DNA of 64,000 bases from assembly GCF_024585165.1 (NCBI RefSeq), contig NZ_CP029008.1, positions 4,092,001 to 4,156,000 of the forward strand, read 5' to 3'. A program made the translations under genes and the position numbers. Positions 1-7,314 of the stretch are shown in pieces (within the stretch, counting starts at the first letter, position 1; every line of letters starts with the position of its first letter). Under the pieces are notes generated by a model. The model did no database searches. It worked only from the letters and a program-made list of their open reading frames with translations, and was not told the DNA's origin. The stretch is from Bradyrhizobium sp. WBOS07. GTDB lineage: Bacteria; Pseudomonadota; Alphaproteobacteria; Rhizobiales; Xanthobacteraceae.

Positions 1-131
1 TCTCCATCGCGGCCGATCAGACCAAGACCGATCACTCCGCGATAGTAATCGAGCAATCGCTCAGAATCCGGCGAGGCGAAAGTGGCATGTCTCAGCCGTG
101 TGAATCGAGCAATGGGTGCTTGGGTCGTCAT
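1..131 (-). CDS. VOC-family (glyoxalase/extradiol-dioxygenase fold) protein, N-terminal part
   Basis: Only the first 43 codons are in the window; the gene runs off the left edge. The reading frame is open from an ATG at 131 and begins MTTQAPIARFTRLRHATFAS, followed by a segment containing SERLLDYYRGVIGLGL. An early RLRHATF strand followed by a LDYYRGVIGL helix is typical of the first beta-alpha-beta unit of vicinal-oxygen-chelate proteins, where the first His is usually a metal ligand. It starts 14 nt after the stop of the quinone oxidoreductase gene on the same strand, so the two are probably cotranscribed. The substrate cannot be told from this fragment; a ring-cleavage or isomerase role would fit the aromatic catabolism genes nearby. 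Confidence 0.7.
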   Translation of the reverse strand, partial: MTTQAPIARFTRLRHATFASPDSERLLDYYRGVIGLGLIGRDG

Positions 132-145
132 TGTGGTCCACTCTC

Positions 146-1138
146 TCAACGCGTCATGATGATCTTGCCGAGCGCGGAGCCCTGCTCCAGCAAGGTGTGA
201 GCTTGCCTGACTTGATCCAGCTTCAGAACCGCCGAGATCGCCGGCTTGATCGCATTGCGACTCAGGGCGTCGATCACGCTGCGCATCAGTGCGCGACGGC
301 TCTCGCGATCATGATCGTAAATGTGAAAGGAGAAGCAGCGCACGGCAGGGCAGATGTCGAGATGATCGCGCATCGCCGCCATCAGATTCTCTTCCGGCAG
401 CCCGGCGAAAGCGTTGTATGACAGCAGCGTGCCCCATTTTCCAAGCCCCCCGAGATAGGACGCAAACTCCGGACCGCAGACGTGGTCGAGAACGAGACCG
501 ACGCCCTCGCCTTTGGTCAACTCGCGGGTCCGCGCCACGACATCCTCGCTGCGGTAGAAGATGACGTGGTCGGCGCCGTGACGGCGCGCGAACTCGGCCT
601 TCTCGTCGGTGGAAACCGTGCCGATCACGGTCATCTGCGCCAGCTTGGCCAGTTGCACCAGCGCGGTGCCGACGCCGCCGGCCGCGCCGATCACCAGGAC
701 GCTCGCGGGCGCGCGCGGATGGCGGCACTCCTGCAGGAGTGCGTAAGCCACTTGATAATTCGACAGGCACACCGCTGCTTGCAGATCGACATGGTCGGGA
801 AGCACATGAACGGCGTCGGCGGGAGCGACCACATAATCGGCATAACAGCCGCCGCGCTGCGATAGATCACGCGCGCTCAGCAGGACCTTCTGGCCGACGT
901 GCACGCCCTCAACGCCCGCCCCGAGCGCGGAGATGCAGCCGGCGACATCATTGCCGGGATTGGCCGGCAGCGGCGGCATCCATTTGTAAACGCCGCGACG
1001 GATCAGCACGTCGGGCTGCCCCACGCCGAATGCTTCGGCACGGATCTGAACCTGTCCGGCACCCGGCGTGGGCACTGGCAGCTCGACCAATTCAAGGGCA
1101 TCCGGCCCGCCCGGTTGACGTACCAGGACCGCTCTCAT
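146..1138 (-). CDS. zinc-independent NADPH:quinone oxidoreductase family protein (MDR superfamily)
   Basis: A 330-residue medium-chain dehydrogenase/reductase. The N-terminal GroES-like half (PGGPDALELVELPVPTPG) is followed by a Rossmann domain with the nucleotide-binding glycine motif GAAGGVGTALVQLAK near residues 150-165. The structural zinc Cys cluster of alcohol dehydrogenases is absent, which places it with quinone reductases or enoyl reductases rather than ADHs. Length is normal for the QOR branch. It is transcribed away from the GntR/FCD gene, and the shared intergenic region holds a 14-bp palindrome that is probably the regulator's operator. The true substrate is not predictable. Confidence 0.82.
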   Translation of the reverse strand: MRAVLVRQPGGPDALELVELPVPTPGAGQVQIRAEAFGVGQPDVLIRRGVYKWMPPLPANPGNDVAGCISALGAGVEGVHVGQKVLLSARDLSQRGGCYADYVVAPADAVHVLPDHVDLQAAVCLSNYQVAYALLQECRHPRAPASVLVIGAAGGVGTALVQLAKLAQMTVIGTVSTDEKAEFARRHGADHVIFYRSEDVVARTRELTKGEGVGLVLDHVCGPEFASYLGGLGKWGTLLSYNAFAGLPEENLMAAMRDHLDICPAVRCFSFHIYDHDRESRRALMRSVIDALSRNAIKPAISAVLKLDQVRQAHTLLEQGSALGKIIMTR

Positions 1139-1164
1139 GAGCTCATATCTCCCTCCTCGACACG

Positions 1165-1181
1165 TATTTTCGAAAATAATA
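1165..1181. promoter_or_regulatory. palindromic operator, copy 1
   Basis: Perfect 14-bp palindrome TATTTTCGAAAATA followed by ATA, lying between the divergent quinone oxidoreductase and GntR/FCD genes. The same 17 bases TATTTTCGAAAATAATA recur at 1999-2015 before the FAH-family gene. A second, degenerate half-site (CGAAAATTATT) follows 18 bp later at 1189-1199. Position and duplication suggest binding by the adjacent GntR/FCD regulator; this is inference. Confidence 0.65.
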
Positions 1182-1251
1182 GCGGTTACGAAAATTATTG
1201 CAAGATGGGCGGTGGCACGGCATCTTGAGCCATCGATTCATTGGCAGGACC

Positions 1252-1953
1252 ATGCCCGACAGCGCCATTCGCCCCCGCAAGGAATTCGGCAAGACGATCG
1301 CCGCCGACATTACCCATCGGCTGCGCGAGGAGATCGTGACCTGCGCTCTTGCCCCCGGCGAGCCGTTGAGGTTCGACGTCTTACGCGAGCGTTTCGGCGC
1401 GAGCTTCACCACTTTGCGGGAGGCGCTGACCGCCCTCGCCGCCGAGGGCCTGGTCGACGCCCAGGAGCAGCGCGGATTTCGCGTTGCGCCGGTCAGCCGG
1501 CAGGATCTTGTGGAGGTCACCGACGCCCGGGTCCTCATCGAAGTGGAATTGATGCGCCGCGCCATCCAGAAGGGCGATGACGACTGGGAGATTGCCGTCA
1601 TCTCGACGCTTCACAGGCTGAAACGGATCGAACAGCGTGATCCCGAGCATCCGCTGCGCGACCCCGAATGGAAGATCGCCCACCGGCAATTCCACCAGGC
1701 GTTGGTCTCCGCCTGCGGCTCCGCGACCCTGCTCGCAATCCGCGCCGAGCTGTTCGACCGCGCCGAGCGATACCGGCATCTGTCGGCCAATTTCCGGCCA
1801 CGCCCCCGCGACAAGGCCGGCGAGCACCAGGCGATCATGCAAGCCGCCATATCGCGCAATGCCGATCTCGCGGTGCAGCTGATCGAGACCCACATCCGCT
1901 CCACCGCGGACAATGTCGCGAAATACGCGGGGCACCTGCTCGAGACCGAATAG
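1252..1953 (+). CDS. GntR-family transcriptional regulator, FCD subfamily
   Basis: About 233 residues from the ATG that gives MPDSAIRPRKEFGKT; the frame stays open further upstream, but this start is preceded by GGCAGGAC and fits the usual N-terminus. An N-terminal winged helix (THRLREEIVTCALAPGEPLRF, FTTLREALTALAAEGLV) is followed by an all-helical FCD effector domain with conserved acidic and His ligands (LIEVELMRRAI, HRQFHQALVSACGS, GEHQAIMQAA). FCD regulators usually repress and are released by small acids. It is divergent from the quinone oxidoreductase and lies just upstream of the FAH hydrolase gene, with identical palindromes in both intergenic regions. It is therefore probably a local repressor of both units. 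Confidence 0.88.
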   Translation: MPDSAIRPRKEFGKTIAADITHRLREEIVTCALAPGEPLRFDVLRERFGASFTTLREALTALAAEGLVDAQEQRGFRVAPVSRQDLVEVTDARVLIEVELMRRAIQKGDDDWEIAVISTLHRLKRIEQRDPEHPLRDPEWKIAHRQFHQALVSACGSATLLAIRAELFDRAERYRHLSANFRPRPRDKAGEHQAIMQAAISRNADLAVQLIETHIRSTADNVAKYAGHLLETE

Positions 1954-1998
1954 GACGTCGTCCTCATTTTTCGGTCGGGTCAGGCTTGCATCCACCTC

Positions 1999-2015
1999 TA
2001 TTTTCGAAAATAATA
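1999..2015. promoter_or_regulatory. palindromic operator, copy 2
   Basis: Identical 17-base copy of the sequence at 1165-1181, centred about 45 bp upstream of the FAH-family start codon. A further CGAAAA half-site lies 19 bp downstream at 2024, mimicking the layout of copy 1. It probably couples the hydrolase operon to the GntR/FCD regulator. Confidence 0.65.
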
Positions 2016-2051
2016 CCCAAGATCGAAAACGCGAACTTTTGGGATCATGCC

Positions 2052-2915
2052 ATGAAGCTGCTGTCGTTCCTGGATGGAAATCGGGAAAGCTGGGGAGCCG
2101 TCGTCGAAAATGGCGTGGTCGATCTCGGCCGCGCCCTGCCCCAATATCCGACCCTCGCCGACTTCCTCGGCAGCAACGACTACGCGCGCCGCGAGGCCAT
2201 CGTCGCCGAACACAAGCCGACGATGAAGCTGGCCGACGTCAAATACCTTCCCGTGATCCCGCGTCCCGAAAAGATCGTCTGCGCCGTGCGCAATTATCTC
2301 GACCACCACAACGAGGCGGTGGCGTTCGGCATGAAGCGCGAGATCACCGAGTTTCCGCCGATCTTCCTGCGGGTCTGGCGCTCCCAGGTCGGCCACAACG
2401 CGCCGGTGATACGGCCGAAGGTCTCCGACAATTTCGACTGGGAGGGCGAGCTCGCCGTCGTGATCGGCAAGGGCGGTCGCCACATCAGCCAGGACGATGC
2501 CTGGAACCACGTGGCGGGCTACTCGATCTACAACGACGTCAGCGTGCGCGACTGGCAGCGCCATGCCGGGCAAATTGCCTCCGGCAAGAACTTCGTTGGC
2601 ACCGGTCCGTTCGGACCGTGGCTCGTGACGCCGGACGAGATCGGCGATCCCGCCAAGCTGAAGCTGGAGACGCGCGTCAATGGCGCGGTAGTGCAGTCCT
2701 CCGACACCTCGATGCTGATCTTCTCGATCCCGCGACTGATCGAATATTCCTCGACCATCTTCGACCTTGTTCCTGGCGACGTCATAGCCACCGGCACGCC
2801 GGCCGGCGTCGGCTTCACGCGCAAGCCGCCGATCTTTCTCAAGCCTGGAGACGTGGTCGAGGTCGAGATCGAAAACATCGGCGTGCTCAGCAATCCGGTC
2901 GTCGACGAAGCATAG
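2052..2915 (+). CDS. fumarylacetoacetate hydrolase family protein
   Basis: A 287-residue protein starting MKLLSFLDGNRESWG. It has the short N-terminal cap typical of bacterial FAH-family enzymes, followed by the catalytic fold. Family hallmarks are visible: KIVCAVRNYLDHHNEA, the metal-binding DWEGELAVVIGKGGR, GYSIYNDVSVRDWQ, KNFVGTGPFGPWLVTPDEI and the C-terminal VIATGTPAGVGF. Such enzymes cleave or isomerise and decarboxylate acylpyruvate-type products of meta ring cleavage. The extradiol dioxygenase at 3756-4601 fits that role. An AA_synth gene follows after 8 nt, and an operator palindrome lies just upstream. Confidence 0.9.
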   Translation: MKLLSFLDGNRESWGAVVENGVVDLGRALPQYPTLADFLGSNDYARREAIVAEHKPTMKLADVKYLPVIPRPEKIVCAVRNYLDHHNEAVAFGMKREITEFPPIFLRVWRSQVGHNAPVIRPKVSDNFDWEGELAVVIGKGGRHISQDDAWNHVAGYSIYNDVSVRDWQRHAGQIASGKNFVGTGPFGPWLVTPDEIGDPAKLKLETRVNGAVVQSSDTSMLIFSIPRLIEYSSTIFDLVPGDVIATGTPAGVGFTRKPPIFLKPGDVVEVEIENIGVLSNPVVDEA

Positions 2916-2923
2916 AGCCGCGC

Positions 2924-3502
2924 ATGTCCTACGATATTCGCAAGACCGCGCTTGGTGTCGAGACAATCTGGCACGAGCGCGGGCCTCGCCTAGAGAAGCC
3001 GCTGTTGGTCGGAACGGCCATTGCGGTCATCCACAATCCCTTCGCCGGTCGCTACGAACCCAACCTGATGCCGTTCCAGGCGGCCTTGCGTGAGCTCGGG
3101 CGCGAGCTCGCGACGCGGCTGATCGCGCAGCTCGGCGGCGCCGAGCGCATCGAAGCCTACGGCAAGGGCATCATCGTCGGCGAAGACGGCGAGCTCGAGC
3201 ATGGCGCGGTCTGGCACGAAGCCGGCGGCCAGGGCATGCGCGAGGTGCTCAGCCAGCCCAAGGCGATCGTGCCGGCGGCAAAGACCATCGGCGGACCCGG
3301 CACGCGTCTCATGGTTCCGCTTGGACACATCCATGCGTGCTATGTGCGCAGCCATTTTGGTACCGCGGAGATGACGCTATGGGATGCGCCCAGACGTGAC
3401 GAGATCGCTTTCGGGCTGGTGATGGCGACCGGCGGCAGGCCTCATGCGCGGATCGGCGGGCTCGCCGCATCCGATATCTCGGTGCACGATGGGCAGCGCT
3501 GA
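2924..3502 (+). CDS. AA_synth (DUF1185) family protein
   Basis: 192 residues, starting 8 nt after the FAH-family gene and clearly in the same operon. The conserved run GTAIAVIHNPFAGRYEPNLMP and the later GGPGTRLMVPLGHIHACYVRSHF match the family often labelled amino acid synthesis protein, whose biochemical function is not established. It has no signal peptide or membrane segment. In proteobacteria such genes frequently sit beside catabolic hydrolases, as here. The family assignment is fairly secure; the role is unknown. Confidence 0.72.
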   Translation: MSYDIRKTALGVETIWHERGPRLEKPLLVGTAIAVIHNPFAGRYEPNLMPFQAALRELGRELATRLIAQLGGAERIEAYGKGIIVGEDGELEHGAVWHEAGGQGMREVLSQPKAIVPAAKTIGGPGTRLMVPLGHIHACYVRSHFGTAEMTLWDAPRRDEIAFGLVMATGGRPHARIGGLAASDISVHDGQR

Positions 3503-3618
3503 GAATTGACGGAGGCTCGCCTCAAAACCTGCGGGCACTGGCCGCTGAATTAGCAACAAGGCGACGGTTCGACCCGGCGCTTTGTATCTTCGAACAAGGC
3601 CTCAAGCGTGGCCTCACA

Positions 3619-3660
3619 ATCGATAGTTTCTTTGTAATCGATAAGCTGCGCTTAATGATC
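3619..3660 (+). promoter_or_regulatory. candidate LysR-type binding site upstream of the extradiol dioxygenase
   Basis: Two ATCGAT half-sites (3619-3624 and 3637-3642) flank TTTCTTTGTA, and GCTTAATGAT follows. The stretch TTCTTTG-Y-AAT-Y-GAT...GCTTAAT recurs at 10741-10778 immediately before the LysR gene. LysR proteins usually bind interrupted dyads of this type, so the LysR at 10784 may control this promoter too. Confidence 0.45.
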
Positions 3661-3755
3661 AACCCGCGCTTGGCACCTTCTCCATTTGATCTGCATTAAG
3701 GATCGCTGCGGCCAAGGCAAATACGATACCCGGATAACTCAACGAGGAGGCGTCC

Positions 3756-4601
3756 ATGGGTGACATCGTATTGGCGGCCAAGATTGCGCACGTACCTTCG
3801 ATCATGATTTCGGAGCGCGACGGGCCGCTGAAGGGAAAGCGGGCAGCGGCCATTCAGGCGTTGCGCGAAATCGGCAGGCGTGCCCGCGACAGGAAGGCCG
3901 ACACGTTCCTCGTATTCGATACCCATTGGATCTCGAATTTCGGGTGTCACATGAACGCAAACGCGCGCCATCGCGGCGTCTATACCAGCCATGAAGCGCC
4001 GCATATGATCCAGAACATGAATTACGACTATCCCGGCGACCCCGAGCTAGGCGACGCCATCGCAGCCGAAGCGACGAGGCACGGTCTTCAGGTCCTGGCA
4101 CACAAGGTGGAGACGCTGCCGCTCGAGTACGGCACCATCGTGCCGATGCACTACATGAACGAAGGCGGCTGGGCGCGCGTCCTTTCGGTTGCCGCGCCGA
4201 TCTTCGCCAGCGTGGAGGAGAACCGCAAGTTCGGCACGGCCTGCGCTGCCGCGATCGCCGCCTCCAATCGCAAGGTCGCTGTCCTTGCCTCCGGCTCCAT
4301 GTCGCACAAGCTCGTTGCCAACGAGCAGGTCGGCGACAGCCAGTGGGAACAGGTCGGCAGCGAATTCAACCGCCAGGTCGACTTGCGCGTCCTCGATCTA
4401 TGGAAGGAACGCCGCTATGCGGAGTTCGTCCGCATGCTCCCCGAATACTCGACCAAGTGCAATGGAGAGGCCTTGATGGCCGATACCCACATGATGTTCG
4501 GGTTGCTCGGTTGGGACGCATACACGGGAGAAACCGAGCTGCTTTGTCCCTACTTCCCTTCATCGGGCAGCGGCCAGATCATCGCCGAGCATCATCTTTG
4601 A
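3756..4601 (+). CDS. class III extradiol ring-cleavage dioxygenase (LigB superfamily, 3,4-dihydroxyphenylacetate 2,3-dioxygenase-like)
   Basis: 281 residues, with a strong GAGGAGG ribosome site before the ATG. The fold shows LigB-type features: AAKIAHVPSIM at the N-terminus with an early His ligand, FLVFDTHWIS, HEAPHMIQNMNYDYPGDPELGD, LEYGTIVPMHYMN, and late helices containing ASGSMSHKL. Enzymes of this class use Fe(II) and O2 to open catecholic rings next to the diol. A homoprotocatechuate-type substrate is the usual annotation for this subfamily but is not proven here. The FAH-family gene upstream could process the product. The gene is convergent with the MBL hydrolase gene. Confidence 0.82.
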   Translation: MGDIVLAAKIAHVPSIMISERDGPLKGKRAAAIQALREIGRRARDRKADTFLVFDTHWISNFGCHMNANARHRGVYTSHEAPHMIQNMNYDYPGDPELGDAIAAEATRHGLQVLAHKVETLPLEYGTIVPMHYMNEGGWARVLSVAAPIFASVEENRKFGTACAAAIAASNRKVAVLASGSMSHKLVANEQVGDSQWEQVGSEFNRQVDLRVLDLWKERRYAEFVRMLPEYSTKCNGEALMADTHMMFGLLGWDAYTGETELLCPYFPSSGSGQIIAEHHL

Positions 4602-4618
4602 GGGCGACGAACGGAGCA

Positions 4619-4647
4619 CACCGGGGCCGGCCAGACCGGCCTCGGTG
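4619..4647. terminator. GC-rich hairpin between convergent genes
   Basis: A 12-bp stem with one mismatch (CACCGGGGCCGG / CCGGCCTCGGTG) around a 5-nt loop CCAGA, placed between the ends of the convergent dioxygenase and MBL-hydrolase genes. No T-run follows, so it may be a bidirectional transcript-end structure rather than a classical intrinsic terminator. Confidence 0.5.
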
Positions 4648-4701
4648 GCACCATGCTTCCGCTTGAGACTACCGCTACTCCGCGACGCAGACGAGACATG
4701 A

Positions 4702-5664
4702 CTAGCGACCCGCCTTGCGTTCGATAGCCAGCCGCTCTTCCGCTCCCTTGCGCAGATAGGCCACCTGATCGAGCAAACCCTGCGGGTCGACAAGAGGATT
4801 CGGTTCGTTCGGTGCGCGCGAAACGACCTTCTCGCGGAGCTCGGTCAATCCGTTGGAGAACGGGTGCGTCGTGAGATGCACTGTCACAGGATTGTTAGGT
4901 TGCTCGACCGGCTTCTTGATCGTGTCGAGGCTCGCAATGTACCCTTCGACCTGCTTTGAGTTTTCGATCGCATTGAGCCCAAGTCCGCCGACCGTGACGG
5001 CGCGATAGGTCTTTGTGCCATCCTTCACGTCGTAGGTGTACGATGCTGTGCCATGGGTATGACCGGGGGTCTCCAATACACCGAACGTGTTGTTGCCTGA
5101 ACGGATGACGTTTCCGTCCCCGACGACGACATCCTGATCGATCATTGACCACGGACGCGGCGTTCCTTCGGACTGCTTCGCCGCTGCGATCGCTTCGCTC
5201 CAGCCGATCTTGGTCATCACGAATTTCGCATTCGGCAGCAGAGGCTTGAGCTTGGCGGCCCCGCCGACATGATCGAAGTGCCCATGCGTCATCAGCACGT
5301 ATTTGATGTCGGCCAGGTCGGCGCCGACCTTGCGCAAATTGGCAATGAGCTGGTCGACATGAGGCTCGTGCAACGTGTCGATCAACACCACGCCGTCGCT
5401 TGTGCGTATCACCCAGGACGAGACCCAGCAAACGCCGACATAGTAGACGTTATCGAAAGCCTTCCAGGGCTCGATGTACTGAGCCTTGGGATTGTTCAGC
5501 CAGGCACCGAGCTCGGGCGGCATCTTCCTGGTGCGGCCAAACTCCTCGAACTGCGCCAGGATTTCCTTCGACGGGCACCCCTCGAACGGCTGCGCAAGGG
5601 CTGCCGTTCCGAAAGACGATATCAGGGCTATAGTGGCGCCTGCGAGAAGGGATTGGCAATTCAT
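4702..5664 (-). CDS. secreted metallo-beta-lactamase-fold hydrolase
   Basis: 320 residues. The N-terminus (MNCQSLLAGATIALISSFGT, then AALAQP) is a Sec signal peptide with likely cleavage after ALA, so the enzyme is periplasmic. The zinc-binding motif THGHFDH lies at residues 126-132 (H127, H129, D131, H132), with a later ETPGHTHGT ligand segment. The layout resembles the B3-like branch of MBL hydrolases, which hydrolyse esters, lactones or beta-lactams. It is the last gene of the oxidase, aldehyde dehydrogenase and decarboxylase strand, 31 nt after the FAD oxidase. A lactonase or esterase role in the same catabolic route is more likely than resistance; that is inference. Confidence 0.85.
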   Translation of the reverse strand: MNCQSLLAGATIALISSFGTAALAQPFEGCPSKEILAQFEEFGRTRKMPPELGAWLNNPKAQYIEPWKAFDNVYYVGVCWVSSWVIRTSDGVVLIDTLHEPHVDQLIANLRKVGADLADIKYVLMTHGHFDHVGGAAKLKPLLPNAKFVMTKIGWSEAIAAAKQSEGTPRPWSMIDQDVVVGDGNVIRSGNNTFGVLETPGHTHGTASYTYDVKDGTKTYRAVTVGGLGLNAIENSKQVEGYIASLDTIKKPVEQPNNPVTVHLTTHPFSNGLTELREKVVSRAPNEPNPLVDPQGLLDQVAYLRKGAEERLAIERKAGR

Positions 5665-5695
5665 CGCATGTTCCTTTCGACGCTGACAGGTGAGC

Positions 5696-7177
5696 TCAAG
5701 ACGCGGATGCTGACGGCGGCCCTGGGAAAAGCTTGCCTGGATTGAGAATTCCTTTTGGATCGAGTGCCATCTTGATCGATCGCATCACCTCCAAAGCCTC
5801 AGCTCCGTGCTCCTGCTCCAGGAAGCCGCGCTTTCCGAGGCCGATCCCGTGCTCTCCAGAGCAGGTCCCGCCCAGGCCGAGACCGCGCGCGACGATCTTG
5901 TGATCCAGCGTGAGCGCTCGCTCGACTTCAACGGGATCACCCGGATCGACCAGGATGCAGCAGTGAAAATTGCCGTCTCCAACGTGGCCGGCAATTGGTG
6001 CGATCAATCCGGACGCTGCAATATCCTCGCGCGCTCCGAGCACAGCTTCGGCAAGCCGCGAGATCGGCACGCAGACGTCGGTCGCAATGCCTTTCGCCCC
6101 CGGACGCAAAGCGACTGCGGCCGGATACGCCCGGTGTCGGGCGGTCCACAGCCGATTGCGTGCCTCGGTCCCGCTGGACCACACGAAACGAACTGCTCCA
6201 GCGTCATTCGCCATGGTCTCGACGAGTTCGGCCTGCTCTTTCACGCTGGAATGACTGCCGTTGAATTCAAAGAACAGGGTCGGGACTGCCTCGTAACCTT
6301 CGAGTTTCGAGTAAGCGATGCTCGCTCCCATTTGCACGTCATCCAGAAGCTCGACGCGCGCAATGGGAATACCGAGTTGCATCGTCATGAAGACCGTCTC
6401 GACCGCGGCTGCCAGAGTTGGGAATTGCGCCACGGCGGCGCTGGTTGCCTCGGGTATGCCGTGAAGACGCAAACGGATCTTCGTGATGATGCCGAGTGTG
6501 CCCTCCGAACCAATGAAGAGGTGGGTCAGATCGTATCCGTTGGCGGCCTTCCGCACGCGACCGCCCGTCGAGATGAGACGGCCATCAGCCAGAACGACAT
6601 CGAGCCCGAGCACATTTTCCCGGATGGTCCCGTACCGCACTGCATTCGTACCGCTTGCGCGAGTCGCGCACATTCCTCCAATCGTGCACTCCGCACCGGG
6701 ATCGACGGGAAAGAACAGGCCGGCGTCGCGGATAAAGCTGTTGAGCTGCTCACGCGTGACACCCGGCTCGACCAGACAATCCATGTTCTCCCGGTTGACT
6801 TCGATGATCGAGTTCAGCCGGCTGAGATCGACACTTATTCCTCCGCAAACGGCGTTCACCTGCCCCTCAAGGCTCGACCCTGCGCCGAATGGAACAATTG
6901 GCACTCCCTCGCGATGACAGAGCGCCAGGACTTGCCTGACCTCGTCGACCGTCTCGACGAAAGCGACGGCATCCGGCAAATGAGGCAACGCGGGGCCCTC
7001 ACCGTGCGCATGCTGCTCGCGCAACGCCATGCTTGTCGACAGCCGGTCGCCAAGGAATCCGCGCGCTTCCTCGATCACGATCGCCACCTTTTCGGCCGAC
7101 ACGCGCGGCGCTGCAACGGACCACGTGGTGTCCAGCAGGGACGTTGCTCCCTTCAAGGTTTCAAGCATTTGTGCCAC
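5696..7177 (-). CDS. FAD-binding oxidoreductase, glycolate oxidase GlcD / D-2-hydroxyacid dehydrogenase type
   Basis: 493 residues of the PCMH FAD-binding (p-cresol methylhydroxylase) fold. It has the FAD pyrophosphate segment VPIVPFGAGSSLEGQVNAVCGGI, GGMCATRASGTNAVRYGTIRENV, and the C-terminal FAD-oxidase domain ending CSGEHGIGLGKRGF...LDPKGILNPGKLF. Members oxidise D-2-hydroxyacids (lactate, glycolate, 2-hydroxyglutarate) to 2-oxoacids. The aldehyde dehydrogenase and ThDP decarboxylase genes lie just upstream on the same strand, suggesting stepwise conversion of a hydroxyacid to the chain-shortened acid. The N-terminus begins MAQMLETLKGA; a short overlapping frame precedes it. Confidence 0.88.
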   Translation of the reverse strand: MAQMLETLKGATSLLDTTWSVAAPRVSAEKVAIVIEEARGFLGDRLSTSMALREQHAHGEGPALPHLPDAVAFVETVDEVRQVLALCHREGVPIVPFGAGSSLEGQVNAVCGGISVDLSRLNSIIEVNRENMDCLVEPGVTREQLNSFIRDAGLFFPVDPGAECTIGGMCATRASGTNAVRYGTIRENVLGLDVVLADGRLISTGGRVRKAANGYDLTHLFIGSEGTLGIITKIRLRLHGIPEATSAAVAQFPTLAAAVETVFMTMQLGIPIARVELLDDVQMGASIAYSKLEGYEAVPTLFFEFNGSHSSVKEQAELVETMANDAGAVRFVWSSGTEARNRLWTARHRAYPAAVALRPGAKGIATDVCVPISRLAEAVLGAREDIAASGLIAPIAGHVGDGNFHCCILVDPGDPVEVERALTLDHKIVARGLGLGGTCSGEHGIGLGKRGFLEQEHGAEALEVMRSIKMALDPKGILNPGKLFPGPPSASAS

Positions 7178-7314
7178 CGGGCTCCATCGAGGAACGCTTC
7201 CGCTCTCTTCTGATTGGCTGCAAGCGTCTCGTTGGTCGCAAGCGTCTTGGACTCGCTCATCATTATTCTCTAGGCGGACGACGTGGACTGACTGGCCGAT
7301 GCGTTCGGTGGCAG

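Noticed and set aside
4702..5664. beta-lactam resistance gene
   Set aside because: The MBL motif is generic to the superfamily and the gene ends a catabolic operon; resistance cannot be claimed.
7157..7263. 35-codon frame starting MSESKTLATNETLAANQKR just upstream of the FAD oxidase, overlapping its start
   Set aside because: It ends soon after entering the oxidase gene in another frame and lacks a ribosome site; a frameshifted N-terminus of the oxidase is possible but not needed, since the listed start gives a normal protein.
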